Shown in pieces: positions 1 through 6,446 of a stretch of 10,920 nt of DNA; position 1 is the first letter of the stretch, and each line of letters starts with the position of its first letter. The notes under the pieces are model-generated. The model was given only the letters and a program-made list of their open reading frames with translations. It had not been told where the DNA came from and made no database searches. The position numbers and the translations under genes were made by a program. The DNA is from QQUD01 sp039029915 (lineage in GTDB: Bacteria > Chloroflexota > Anaerolineae > Promineifilales > Promineifilaceae): positions 1-10,920 of the forward strand of contig JBCCFD010000256.1 in the NCBI GenBank assembly GCA_039029915.1, in the 5' to 3' direction.

Positions 1-2
1 AT

Positions 3-470
3 ATGCCCACCCCCACTGAATATATCAAACGGATCGAATTTGCCGACCGCATCATAAAAATGCGCACAGAAGGCTTGACGCATGCTGACAGCATGAAGCA
101 GCTTCCCTTTCCAGCCAACTGCATGAACTGGAACTTGGGACACCTCATGGTCTATCGAGACCAATATTTGGGCGTAATCGATGGCCTAAGTCAAGCTGAC
201 CCTGAGGAATTTAAACTTTATGGGGCTGGCTCTGACCCCCTCACAGATAGTGAGAAAGCGCTCCCCCTGGAGATGATACTTGAACGATTAGAGACCGCTT
301 CTGAACGATTAAAGGCCGCATTTATAGCCCTGCCTCCTGATCAATTGGACGAATCGTTTGAATCATTTGCCGGAGAAACCATTAATGATTATTTACATTT
401 TTATGCTGTCGTTCATGAGGCGCTTCATTTAGGACAGCTTGAAATTTTACGGGAGCTAGCATTGAGCTAG
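3..470 (+). CDS. DinB-family putative metal-dependent protein
   Basis: A 155-residue protein with the pattern of the DinB/YfiT four-helix-bundle superfamily. The three usual metal-ligand histidines are visible: H47 in the NWNLGHL segment, and H138 and H142 in VVHEALHLGQ near the C-terminus. Family members bind Ni, Zn or Fe, and some are thiol (bacillithiol, mycothiol) S-transferases; the substrate here cannot be read from sequence. The length is normal for the family, so the gene is probably complete, but only two bases lie upstream of the ATG and no ribosome binding site can be checked. It converges with the AraC-family gene and their 3' ends overlap by 15 bases (456-470). Fold assignment is fairly safe; function is open. 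Confidence 0.85.
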   Translation: MPTPTEYIKRIEFADRIIKMRTEGLTHADSMKQLPFPANCMNWNLGHLMVYRDQYLGVIDGLSQADPEEFKLYGAGSDPLTDSEKALPLEMILERLETASERLKAAFIALPPDQLDESFESFAGETINDYLHFYAVVHEALHLGQLEILRELALS

Positions 471-472
471 CT
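454..472. terminator. Hairpin containing both convergent stop codons
   Basis: AGCTAGC (454-460) and GCTAGCT (466-472) form a perfect 7-bp inverted repeat around the 5-base loop ATTGA. The TAG of the DinB gene (468-470) and the TAG of the oppositely oriented AraC-family gene (456-458) are pairing partners in this stem. No T-tract follows on either strand, so this is not a canonical intrinsic terminator. A bidirectional 3'-end role is inferred from its position only. Confidence 0.4.
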
Positions 473-1379
473 GAGAGGCAAGTCGCGTTTCAGACGGCGT
501 CATACCAAAGAATCGCTTGTATTCTCGACTAAATTGTGCCGGGCTATTGTATCCAACCTGCAGTCCAGCTTCATTCGCCGTTTGCCCTTCTTGTAGCAAA
601 GATTGGGCTCGATGCAGTTTAAGCGCTTTCGCATACTGTAGCGGTGTCATGCCAACCACATCTTTAAAGGCACGATGGAAGCTTGACAAGCTCATATTAG
701 AAACCCGTGCCAGCTGCTCAATTGGAACAATCGCATCCAAATTTGCTTGAATATAATTGACGGCATGGGCAATTTGCTGGATTTGTCCTCGATGCTCTAA
801 ATGATGACGAAACGAAGCAAAACCAACCTCATCGTCACACAGCAGCCGATAGTAAATCTCATCTACAATCGATTCACTTAACATGGCCACATCGCGTGGG
901 TTATCAAGCGTCTGCAATAGACGAATGACCGGATCAAGCAAATGCTCACTCATTGTTGAAAAATGAAATCCTAGGGCATGCGGCTGTTCGTTTGCTTGGT
1001 CAGCAGTAAATTGGGATGGATCAAGCCCGTCAAGCTTCAGCAGGATTCTGGCAATTCGGCTAAGATCCACCTTTAGGCAAGCCATTAAGTAGGGTTCATC
1101 TTCTGGTAATTCAACCCGTTCAGCTTCTAATGACATGGGTAAAAACAGCGTCAGGGCGTCGCCTGGCTTAAATTTGTATGGCTGTCCCCCGATAATTAAC
1201 TGTTTTTCACCCTGAGCCATAATGAGAATAAATGCATCAAATAGCTGCCCCTTGCGCTTTTGCCCCGCTGAGTCTCGAAAAAGAAAGAAGTCAGGAACGG
1301 CCGTTATGGTCCCACCCTCTGGCGTGTTGCGATCAATCAATGTCACCAATTGTTGAAGTTTAGTGGCTGTTTTTTCCAT
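456..1379 (-). CDS. AraC-family transcriptional regulator (AraC_N type)
   Basis: A 307-residue DNA-binding regulator. The first half (about residues 20-165) resembles the AraC_N cupin-like ligand domain seen in YqhC-like regulators. The C-terminal hundred residues form the double helix-turn-helix of the AraC/XylS family, with the signature around LQVGYNSPAQFSREYKRFFGMTP. Start: the ATG is preceded by AGGA seven bases away (complement of 1387-1390), supporting this choice. It is divergent from the FAD oxidoreductase gene across a 220-base intergenic region with repeated half-sites, so control of that neighbour and of itself is likely but inferred. Its 3' end overlaps the convergent DinB gene. 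One AACGGCCGTT palindrome lies inside the gene at 1296-1305. The ligand is unknown; in the related E. coli YqhC system aldehydes are the signal, which need not hold here. Confidence 0.92.
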   Translation of the reverse strand: MEKTATKLQQLVTLIDRNTPEGGTITAVPDFFLFRDSAGQKRKGQLFDAFILIMAQGEKQLIIGGQPYKFKPGDALTLFLPMSLEAERVELPEDEPYLMACLKVDLSRIARILLKLDGLDPSQFTADQANEQPHALGFHFSTMSEHLLDPVIRLLQTLDNPRDVAMLSESIVDEIYYRLLCDDEVGFASFRHHLEHRGQIQQIAHAVNYIQANLDAIVPIEQLARVSNMSLSSFHRAFKDVVGMTPLQYAKALKLHRAQSLLQEGQTANEAGLQVGYNSPAQFSREYKRFFGMTPSETRLASQLAQC

Positions 1380-1414
1380 ATCGATATCCTAGCATTTTCT
1401 CCCATCCCAGTATA

Positions 1415-1460
1415 CACAATTCTGTAAATTTCAGAGGATTGTGCAAGAGGTTAGCACAAT
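1415..1460. promoter_or_regulatory. Candidate regulator operator: three CACAAT half-sites
   Basis: Three copies of the same hexamer lie in alternating orientation: CACAAT at 1415-1420, ATTGTG at 1438-1443 and CACAAT at 1455-1460. The second pair extends to a perfect 7-bp dyad, ATTGTGC / GCACAAT, with a 9-base spacer (1438-1444 and 1454-1460). The first pair extends as CACAATTCTG against CAGAGGATTGTG with a 2-base bulge. A TATACT hexamer (complement of 1409-1414), a possible -10 for the AraC-family gene, abuts the first half-site. The arrangement fits a binding site for the divergent AraC-family protein; binding itself is inferred. Confidence 0.45.
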
Positions 1461-1466
1461 TATGTA

Positions 1467-1495
1467 TTCAATATGGGGAGACAGAAGCCTATAGT
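1467..1495 (+). promoter_or_regulatory. Candidate promoter of the FAD oxidoreductase gene
   Basis: TTCAAT (1467-1472) is separated by 17 bases from TATAGT (1490-1495). The -10 matches consensus at five of six positions and the -35 at only three. The weak -35 sits six bases downstream of the CACAAT dyad, the usual place for a class II activator site. Downstream, CGCTCT-T-AGAGCG (1535-1547) is a perfect dyad of unknown role in the would-be leader. No transcription start can be read from sequence. Confidence 0.35.
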
Positions 1496-1599
1496 TCAAT
1501 CAAATAAATACCCCTTGCTCACGATGATGCTCTTCGCTCTTAGAGCGCTGTCTAGCATCAATTCACAAGTCGTGGGGATCGGGAATTGGAGTAATACGA

Positions 1600-2682
1600 A
1601 TGATGAAAAATCAAACAGATGTCCTTATTATTGGTGGTGGGTTTGGGGGAGCTGCAACTGCTCAAAAGCTTGCCCACAATGGCGTCGATGTCACATTAGT
1701 CGACCAAAAAGATTATTTCGAAGTAACTTTTGCCGCATTACGCAATGTAGCCAGTCCAAAACGGCTTGGTGATACGGCCCGCAAACGGTATCAAGATTTT
1801 ATTGAAGGGTCTTTCATTCACGCCGCTGTAGAAAGCATGAACGACCAAGAAGTCAAGCTCTCGAACGGTGAGCGTATCCGTTTCAAACAGGCCGTCATCG
1901 CTTCCGGCAGTCGATATCCAACCTTGCCCTTAGCAAAATCGCAGGCTGCATTTGATTATGATAAGCGCAACCAAGAGATACGAGAAGAACACGAAGCATT
2001 AGCAGCCGCCAACTCGGTTTTAGTGATTGGAGGCGGGACTGTGGGCGTTGAGTTTGCCGGTGAAATCGCCAGCGCCTTCCCCAATAAAAAGATTACGTTG
2101 GCCCATGCATCTAACACACTTTTAGATCGTTCAACGCCAAAGGCTCAGCAAAAAGCATTTGAACAATTAACGGCAAAAGGAGTCAAGATCAAATTTAAGC
2201 GCCGTTTTGCCAAAGATGGTGACGTTTATCATTGTTCAATTAGCCATGAAACGATTCGGCCTGATATCGCTTATGTCTGTGTAGGGATGGTGCCCAATAC
2301 CGAATTCTTGCAGGCAGAGCTACCTGAAATCCTTGACGAAAAGGGCTTAGTCAAAGTTGATTCCTTCATGAAAGTAGCCGGTTATAATAACCTTTATGCG
2401 CTTGGCGATTGCTCTACCCTCGAGCAGCGTAAACATGGGTATCTTGCCGGTGTTCAGGGCAACCATTTAGCAGATACGCTTATCAAATCGGCCCAAGGAA
2501 AAACAGGCAAGCCGTATAGCACTCAGCCTTTCGTTATTGTCACGTCAACTGGCACAGATTCTGGGGTGGCCCAGATACCGTTTGGAATCACAACCACCTT
2601 AAAACTCATTGTGAATCTGAAACAAAAAGATATGGGCATCAGCACAATTTATAAAGGATTAGGAACTGAACCTGATAAGTAA
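1600..2682 (+). CDS. FAD-dependent NAD(P)H oxidoreductase, FSP1/AIFM2-like
   Basis: A 360-residue pyridine nucleotide-disulfide-type flavoprotein. It shows the N-terminal FAD Rossmann motif GGGFGG (residues 12-17) ending in acidic D35, the ASG turn at 101-103, a second dinucleotide-binding motif GGGTVGVEFAGE (144-155) for NAD(P)H, and the second FAD motif YALGDC (266-271). No CxxxxC redox disulfide is present, so it is not a disulfide reductase. Length and motif order fit the AIFM2/FSP1 and AMID group, close to type II NADH:quinone reductases, which pass electrons from NAD(P)H to quinones. Start: GGAG at 1588-1591 precedes the ATG by eight bases; a second ATG follows directly at 1603. No transmembrane helix is obvious. 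It is divergent from the AraC-family regulator that probably controls it. The electron acceptor is unknown. Confidence 0.9.
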   Translation: MMKNQTDVLIIGGGFGGAATAQKLAHNGVDVTLVDQKDYFEVTFAALRNVASPKRLGDTARKRYQDFIEGSFIHAAVESMNDQEVKLSNGERIRFKQAVIASGSRYPTLPLAKSQAAFDYDKRNQEIREEHEALAAANSVLVIGGGTVGVEFAGEIASAFPNKKITLAHASNTLLDRSTPKAQQKAFEQLTAKGVKIKFKRRFAKDGDVYHCSISHETIRPDIAYVCVGMVPNTEFLQAELPEILDEKGLVKVDSFMKVAGYNNLYALGDCSTLEQRKHGYLAGVQGNHLADTLIKSAQGKTGKPYSTQPFVIVTSTGTDSGVAQIPFGITTTLKLIVNLKQKDMGISTIYKGLGTEPDK

Positions 2683-2688
2683 CATGTT

Positions 2689-2716
2689 TTGACAACTGAT
2701 AAACGGCCGTTAAAAT
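2689..2716 (+). promoter_or_regulatory. Near-consensus sigma70-type promoter with palindrome in spacer
   Basis: A perfect -35 TTGACA (2689-2694) is followed after 16 bases by TAAAAT (2711-2716), five of six matches to the -10 consensus. It begins seven bases after the FAD oxidoreductase stop codon and lies about 70 bases upstream of the MFS transporter ATG, so it most likely drives that gene. The 10-base palindrome AACGGCCGTT (2702-2711) fills the spacer and supplies the first T of the -10. Downstream, GCCGA / TCGGC (2724-2728 and 2736-2740) could form a small hairpin in the leader. Confidence 0.6.
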
Positions 2717-2786
2717 TCCACCTGCCGAATGACACTCGGCTTTACAAATTAGAGTTACGATTTTTCAACACGCATGAGGTCTACGT

Positions 2787-4049
2787 ATGAAGAAACAATC
2801 GATAACTCACCCCCCAAAAGAGATTCAACAAAAGGTAATTGAGAATAAACGGCCGTTTTCCATTTGGGCAATCGTTGGCTTTGGCTTTGTCCTACGGTTG
2901 CTCATTGACACGAGCGGCCAACTATTTTATCCCTTTGTACCCGTCTTTGCGGCGGGTCTTGGCGTTTCGGCTGTGGTGGTTGGGCGGCTAATCAGCATTC
3001 AATCATTAATTGGGCTTGTTTCACCCATCTTTGGCAACTTAGCAGACAAATACGGCTATCGGCCGTTTATGCGGCTGGGTCTTGCCGCAGTCGGCATCGG
3101 AATGATCGTGTTTGCCAGCGGGTCATCCTTTGCCTTTGCGGTGATTGGCGCCATGATTTTAGGGTTTGGGTTTTCGCTGTTCACCCCTAATTTGCTGGCT
3201 TACCTCAGCGCAAACTTACCCGCCGAGCGACGGTCACGGGGCATGGGAGCAGTCGAGCTTTCTTGGGGGCTAGCGGGCATTATTGGCGTAACGCCGCTGG
3301 GGTTTGCGATTGCCCGCTGGGGGTGGCGGTCTCCACTTATTGGGCTGGGGGTCGTTCTAATCGCTGCCAGCTTTCTCCCTATCCTCTTTCCCAAAACGAA
3401 GCAGTTAAGGCCTGAAGCAACAACGGCCGTTTCCAAGCCCAATATATCACGATGGGCACAGCTTAAGCGGTTTCTTGATCTAGGAGAAAACAGGGGGGCA
3501 GCTTGGGCGGCCATTATGGGCACTGGATTCGTCTCCTTTGCCTCCTCACACCTGTTAAGCTCCTACGGGCAGTGGCTGTTTGTCGAATATGGCCTTGGCT
3601 CAGATGGATTAGGGCGTATAGCGGGCATCATAGGACTAGGCGGCTTTACGGCCATTTTGCTTATTTCTACTTTTGGTGACCGAATCGGGTCTCTGCTTGG
3701 TTCAAAAATTGGGGCCTTTGGGGCTATATTTGCCTTTCTGCTTCTTCCGCTTATCAATCTCAATTTAACGTGGCTCGTGGTAGGGCTCTTTATTCTCTAC
3801 TTCTTCTATCAGTTCACCATCGTCAACGCTATCATTCTAACCTCAGTGCAAATTCCAAGTCAGCGGGGCAAAATGATGACGCTGGGCTGGGCACTCGACA
3901 CCATTATGATTAGCCTCGCCAACATCACCGGACCCACTGCTTTCGCGACATTTGGCCCGTGGGGGTTAGCTATTCCATCTGGCATAACGATGCTTATTTT
4001 ATGGTTAATATTGCTTAAATTAGGTGGACCAGGTGGTGAAGAGGCCTGA
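2787..4049 (+). CDS. MFS transporter
   Basis: A 420-residue integral membrane protein with about twelve hydrophobic segments in two halves, separated by a charged central loop (about residues 195-235), as in the major facilitator superfamily. Motif A is clear between the second and third helices (GNLADKYGYR, residues 83-92), and a degenerate copy (FGDRIGSLLG) sits at the equivalent place in the second half. The ELSWGLAGIIG region resembles the glycine-rich fifth helix of drug/H+ antiporters. Start: GAGG at 2776-2779 lies seven bases before the ATG. It has its own strong candidate promoter overlapping the end of the intergenic gap. The substrate cannot be told; efflux of a small molecule is the default guess. 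Palindrome copies lie at 2848-2857 and 3422-3431, with a one-mismatch copy at 3058-3067. Confidence 0.9.
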   Translation: MKKQSITHPPKEIQQKVIENKRPFSIWAIVGFGFVLRLLIDTSGQLFYPFVPVFAAGLGVSAVVVGRLISIQSLIGLVSPIFGNLADKYGYRPFMRLGLAAVGIGMIVFASGSSFAFAVIGAMILGFGFSLFTPNLLAYLSANLPAERRSRGMGAVELSWGLAGIIGVTPLGFAIARWGWRSPLIGLGVVLIAASFLPILFPKTKQLRPEATTAVSKPNISRWAQLKRFLDLGENRGAAWAAIMGTGFVSFASSHLLSSYGQWLFVEYGLGSDGLGRIAGIIGLGGFTAILLISTFGDRIGSLLGSKIGAFGAIFAFLLLPLINLNLTWLVVGLFILYFFYQFTIVNAIILTSVQIPSQRGKMMTLGWALDTIMISLANITGPTAFATFGPWGLAIPSGITMLILWLILLKLGGPGGEEA

Positions 4050-4067
4050 TTGGTTTTGCATCCCCCT

Positions 4068-4081
4068 CAGCTCCGGGGCTG
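4068..4081. terminator. Weak hairpin between convergent genes
   Basis: CAGC (4068-4071) pairs with GCTG (4078-4081), with further CC/GG pairing inside, in the 35-base gap between the MFS transporter and the convergent transglutaminase-like gene. Only a poor T-rich run (TCTTTACT) follows on the plus strand. Position favours a shared terminator; the structure is weak. Confidence 0.25.
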
Positions 4082-4084
4082 TCT

Positions 4085-4765
4085 TTACTCAAAGGCAGCG
4101 TCCGGTTCGGCTTCAGGTGCATCCCCACCTCCACGAAGAACCGAACGCCATTTGGGATAATAGTCTGCAAACGAGTCAAACATCTCCTCTAGCGGCAAAT
4201 CATCGTATGAACCACGGTCAACCACATACTCCATGTGTCGCTTACCCGCTTGATCGAAGGGATGCATCAGCGCGCCCTTTTCCGCATCAAACTCAAGCAC
4301 CTTCACGCCAAATTTTTCACAAAGCTCAATGTTGAAGGCGGTGCTGAGCTTAACCCAACGGCCGTTTATCAAAAGCTCCGCGTACCCATGCCACACAAAC
4401 AGGTCGGTTCCCATTGTGGCGCTCAGCTTTTCGGTCGTCAGATGGTTGCGCACATCAGCAAAACCAAGTCGGGCTGGAATGCCCAAGCTTCGAGCCGCTG
4501 CCACCATCAAGATCGATTTAGGCGTGCACCAGTTCCGCTCAGATTTTGCAATCGTGCTGGCTTTAAACGCTTCAGGTTCATACTCAATGACGTAGGGATC
4601 ATACCGATACCCGTCTCTCACGGCGTAGAAAAGACGGCGCGCTTTTTCAACGGGGTCAATCGCGTCAGCAACGGCCGTTTCTGCAAACTGCCGCACCTCA
4701 TTACTATTACTATCAATAAACCAAGTCGGCTCCAACCATTTCGGATCAATGTTATTCTTTTTCAT
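4085..4765 (-). CDS. Transglutaminase-like (papain-fold) protein
   Basis: A 226-residue soluble protein with a transglutaminase-like core. Catalytic Cys is C80 in RNWCTPKSILMVAAARSLGIP, the helix that carries the nucleophile, and His is H126 in VWHGYAELLINGRWVKLS. The third residue, usually Asp about fifteen residues after the His (V-D-P-T in typical members), aligns with S141 in KLSTAFN. The charge-relay Asp is therefore missing or replaced, perhaps by N145. Bacterial proteins of this type act as peptidases, amidases or cross-linkers; the substrate is unknown. No signal peptide is seen, so it is probably cytoplasmic. The start has only a weak GAAAG upstream; the next Met (87) lies past the catalytic Cys, so this start is favoured. 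It lies 17 bases downstream of the toxin remnant on the same strand. Palindromes sit at 4357-4366 and 4670-4679. Confidence 0.85.
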   Translation of the reverse strand: MKKNNIDPKWLEPTWFIDSNSNEVRQFAETAVADAIDPVEKARRLFYAVRDGYRYDPYVIEYEPEAFKASTIAKSERNWCTPKSILMVAAARSLGIPARLGFADVRNHLTTEKLSATMGTDLFVWHGYAELLINGRWVKLSTAFNIELCEKFGVKVLEFDAEKGALMHPFDQAGKRHMEYVVDRGSYDDLPLEEMFDSFADYYPKWRSVLRGGGDAPEAEPDAAFE

Positions 4766-4782
4766 CTTTCAATTTCGAATTG

Positions 4783-4899
4783 TCAACGCCTTTGAGACCA
4801 ATATTCTGGTTGTCGTCGCGTATGAGCAAAAGCAATAATTTGAATATAGTTCACCTGTAATCGATAAACAATTGTGTATGGAAATCTGGGGATTTTACA
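4783..4899 (-). pseudogene. C-terminal remnant of a RelE/ParE-type toxin
   Basis: Directly after the antitoxin stop, in the same frame, the minus strand reads about 38 codons ending in TGA at 4783-4785. The translation contains RFPYTIVYRL, then VNYIQIIAFAHTRRQPEYW, a good match to the final strands and C-terminal H-x-R-R-x-P-x-x-W tail of RelE/ParE plasmid-stabilisation toxins of about 95-100 residues. The N-terminal two thirds are absent. An ATG (4900-4898) overlaps the antitoxin TAA as in intact modules, but it is followed at once by an in-frame TAA. The simplest reading is an internal deletion of the toxin gene that left its start and its 3' third. It is unlikely to be toxic or expressed as a folded protein. 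Confidence 0.75.
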
Positions 4900-5124
4900 T
4901 TATTTCAGATCAGACCAAATTTCTTTAATTACCACCTGCGCTTCAAGCATTTCTACTTGATCTGCATCTATCTCAGCTGCACGCTTTTCGATTAAAAGCT
5001 TCCATTCATCGGAGAGCTCAATTTGCTCATCAGCATCTAGCATCTCTAAGATCTTTTCAGCAATAAATGCCCTTGTTTGTAATGGCATTTGCGCAACTTC
5101 TCGTAAAATTTGTTCCACAGTCAT
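4900..5124 (-). CDS. Orphaned antitoxin, addiction-module component family
   Basis: A 74-residue acidic, helical protein beginning MTVEQILREVAQMP, with ARAFIAEKILE-like and LSDEWKLLIEKRAAEID segments typical of the small 'addiction module component' antitoxins paired with RelE/ParE toxins. An in-frame extension upstream to 5199 exists, but the family N-terminus is the Met at 5124. A TATAAT hexamer (complement of 5131-5136) lies so that transcription would begin at or near the A of this ATG, which suggests a leaderless message and explains the lack of a ribosome binding site. The partner toxin is deleted except for its 3' end, so the antitoxin may now be neutral, a decoy against a related toxin elsewhere, or decaying. 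Confidence 0.75.
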   Translation of the reverse strand: MTVEQILREVAQMPLQTRAFIAEKILEMLDADEQIELSDEWKLLIEKRAAEIDADQVEMLEAQVVIKEIWSDLK

Positions 5125-5130
5125 ATAGGC

Positions 5131-5136
5131 ATTATA
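5131..5136 (-). promoter_or_regulatory. Candidate -10 box for a leaderless antitoxin transcript
   Basis: The complement of 5131-5136 is a perfect TATAAT, six bases before the antitoxin ATG at 5124. That spacing would place the start of transcription at the start codon. No convincing -35 hexamer is seen 16-18 bases further up (CCATTA at best), so confidence is moderate to low. Confidence 0.4.
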
Positions 5137-5206
5137 ACATATCATCACTTTTATAATGGGCGACTCACCTAGTTTGTGGGTAAAATTTATCGAAAGCAAC
5201 TGTTTT

Positions 5207-5353
5207 AAGTAAACCGCAAATAGTTTTCAGAAAGCCTGAGGTCCGCTCCGGTTTACTTCTAGGAGAAGCAGGTGATGATTTCTTTCCAAAAATTCTTGCT
5301 TCTCACTTATGCTGAAAGCTATCTCGCAGATAGCTGACGCGCTTTCGAGGAGG
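5207..5353 (+). promoter_or_regulatory. Highly structured leader of the first IPNS-like gene
   Basis: Three perfect helices can form in order: AAGTAAACCG / CGGTTTACTT (5207-5216 with 5249-5258, 10 bp), GAGAAGCA / TGCTTCTC (5263-5270 with 5297-5304, 8 bp) and AGCTATCT / AGATAGCT (5317-5324 with 5328-5335, 8 bp, 3-base loop). Two competing helices overlap them: CTTCT / AGAAG (5256-5260 with 5264-5268) and GAAAGC / GCTTTC (5314-5319 with 5341-5346). The last ends just before the strong ribosome binding site GAGGAGG (5347-5353). The set looks like a cis-acting RNA switch or attenuator for the downstream oxygenase, but no known riboswitch class is recognised. The 10-bp repeat could instead be a DNA operator between the divergent antitoxin and oxygenase genes. 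Confidence 0.45.
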
Positions 5354-5360
5354 AAATCGA

Positions 5361-6353
5361 ATGAGCCATCCTTCAAAAACGGGCGTTCCCATCATTGATA
5401 TACGGCCGTTACAATCCCCCCCATCCCCAGAACGAGACACAATCGATCAACAGCTTGGCGTCGCTGGTAAAGAAATTGGCGCAGCAGTATTGACCGGTTT
5501 GCCAGAAACGGCCGTTTTAACCATTAAACGCGCCGCCCAGCTCAACGCCTTCTTTGAGCTGCCTCTCAAAGAAAAAATGGCTCTGGCCCTTAATCGCACC
5601 GACCCATCATCTAATCGATATTGGCGTGGCTATATGAATCGGCTCAACAGCGGCTGGATCGTCAACGAGATGTATGATATTGGGCGTCAAAAAGCAGCCA
5701 TTGGTGTTAACGATTTTAAAGGGTATGAAATGATCGCAGAAGAAACCCCCTTTCCTATTAACATGCCGCAAAGTTGGCTCGAGGATATTCTGGCGTACGA
5801 CCAGACGATGTTTGAGGTGAGCTTGCTCATTATACGCTCGCTCGCTCGCTATTTGGGCAAAGCTGAAGAACATGCCGTAGCTCGCTTTACCAACCATAAC
5901 TCTACCCTGCGTTTGCTCAACTACCCTCTCCCTCCTACCAGCAAAGATTACGTCGATTCAACGGTTGATATGCATCAGCACAATGGCCAAACACGGGCCG
6001 AAATTGGCAATGCGCATACAGATGCCGCCTGTCTTTCATTCCTGTGGCAAACGCCCGGGGGCGGCTTGCAAGCTCAAGCCCGCAACGGAGAGTGGCTGGA
6101 TGTACCTCGATTAGAAGGGGCCTGTTCGGTGCATATGGGTGAAGCGTTTGGCACGATGACAGATGACGTTATGCCCGCTACACCACACCGTGTTCTAAGC
6201 ACAGGAGCGGCGCGACAGGCAATCGGCTTCTTTTTAGAGCCAGCCATTCATGCGTCAGTGACGCCGTGGCCTAATCTGGGCGAAGCAGAGGCTCCAATAA
6301 AGCCCTCTGAACGGTATGGGCCTTGGATTTTGAATCGGTATGGATATGTTTGA
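5361..6353 (+). CDS. Fe(II)/2-oxoglutarate oxygenase, isopenicillin-N-synthase-like
   Basis: A 330-residue non-haem iron oxygenase of the PcbC/IPNS-like family (DIOX_N then 2OG-FeII_Oxy). It begins with the family's VPIIDIRPL strand. The iron triad is H219 and D221 (AHTDAACLSFLWQ) and H276 (ATPHRV), and R285 (RQAIGFFLEP) is the expected 2-oxoglutarate anchor. The usual R-x-S pair is R-x-A here (A287 for Ser). The RLLNYP motif (184-189) is also typical. Start: GAGGAGG at 5347-5353 lies seven bases before the ATG. It is a clear paralog of the gene at 8989; both share EI-x-x-AHTD, GEW, SVH-x-G and ATPHRVL. A (CGCT)4 tract at 5835-5850 lies inside the gene. Palindromes occur at 5401-5410 and 5507-5516. 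The substrate is unknown; relatives act on amino-acid, pyrimidine or hormone-like molecules. Confidence 0.92.
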   Translation: MSHPSKTGVPIIDIRPLQSPPSPERDTIDQQLGVAGKEIGAAVLTGLPETAVLTIKRAAQLNAFFELPLKEKMALALNRTDPSSNRYWRGYMNRLNSGWIVNEMYDIGRQKAAIGVNDFKGYEMIAEETPFPINMPQSWLEDILAYDQTMFEVSLLIIRSLARYLGKAEEHAVARFTNHNSTLRLLNYPLPPTSKDYVDSTVDMHQHNGQTRAEIGNAHTDAACLSFLWQTPGGGLQAQARNGEWLDVPRLEGACSVHMGEAFGTMTDDVMPATPHRVLSTGAARQAIGFFLEPAIHASVTPWPNLGEAEAPIKPSERYGPWILNRYGYV

Positions 6354-6390
6354 TAAACAGTTAACAATTGATTGGTTTTGAACGTGGCAG

Positions 6391-6446
6391 GAACAGAGCG
6401 TAGAGGCTTATTGCTTTCTCCGCGCTCTCTGCACCTCTGCGTTGAA
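6391..6446. repeat. Intergenic CTCTGCG-type dispersed repeat
   Basis: The gap between the first IPNS-like gene and the PhyH gene holds AGAGCG (6395-6400) facing CGCTCT (6423-6428), then the pyrimidine-rich CTCTGCACCTCTGCGTTGAA (6427-6446). Near-copies of this CTCTGCG-CTCTGCGTT motif are, from memory, common between genes in several environmental bacterial lineages. No other copy lies in this window, so the repeat status rests on recollection. The rest of the 127-base gap shows no clear promoter or terminator. Confidence 0.4.

Noticed and set aside
1473..1772. A 99-codon plus-strand open frame overlapping the start of the FAD oxidoreductase.
   Set aside because: It crosses the regulatory region and the flavoprotein start in another frame, and its translation is rich in Cys, Trp and Tyr as expected for an out-of-frame reading.
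4781..4786. TTGACA on the minus strand just upstream of the transglutaminase-like gene as a -35 box.
   Set aside because: A -10 at normal spacing would fall inside the coding region, after the only plausible start codon.
4235..4795. A 186-codon open frame on the plus strand opposite the transglutaminase-like gene.
   Set aside because: The minus-strand frame has clear catalytic motifs; the plus-strand translation has no recognisable domain, no good ribosome binding site and a composition like an antisense shadow.
5125..5199. In-frame upstream extension of the antitoxin to a Met at 5199.
   Set aside because: The family N-terminus is the Met at 5124, the extra residues resemble no antitoxin, and a TATAAT box sits inside the extension.
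5835..5850. (CGCT)4 tract inside the first IPNS-like gene as a phase-variable microsatellite.
   Set aside because: Four units are few for slipped-strand switching, and the encoded residues I-R-S-L-A-R-Y correspond to similar residues in the paralog, so the tract is explained by coding.
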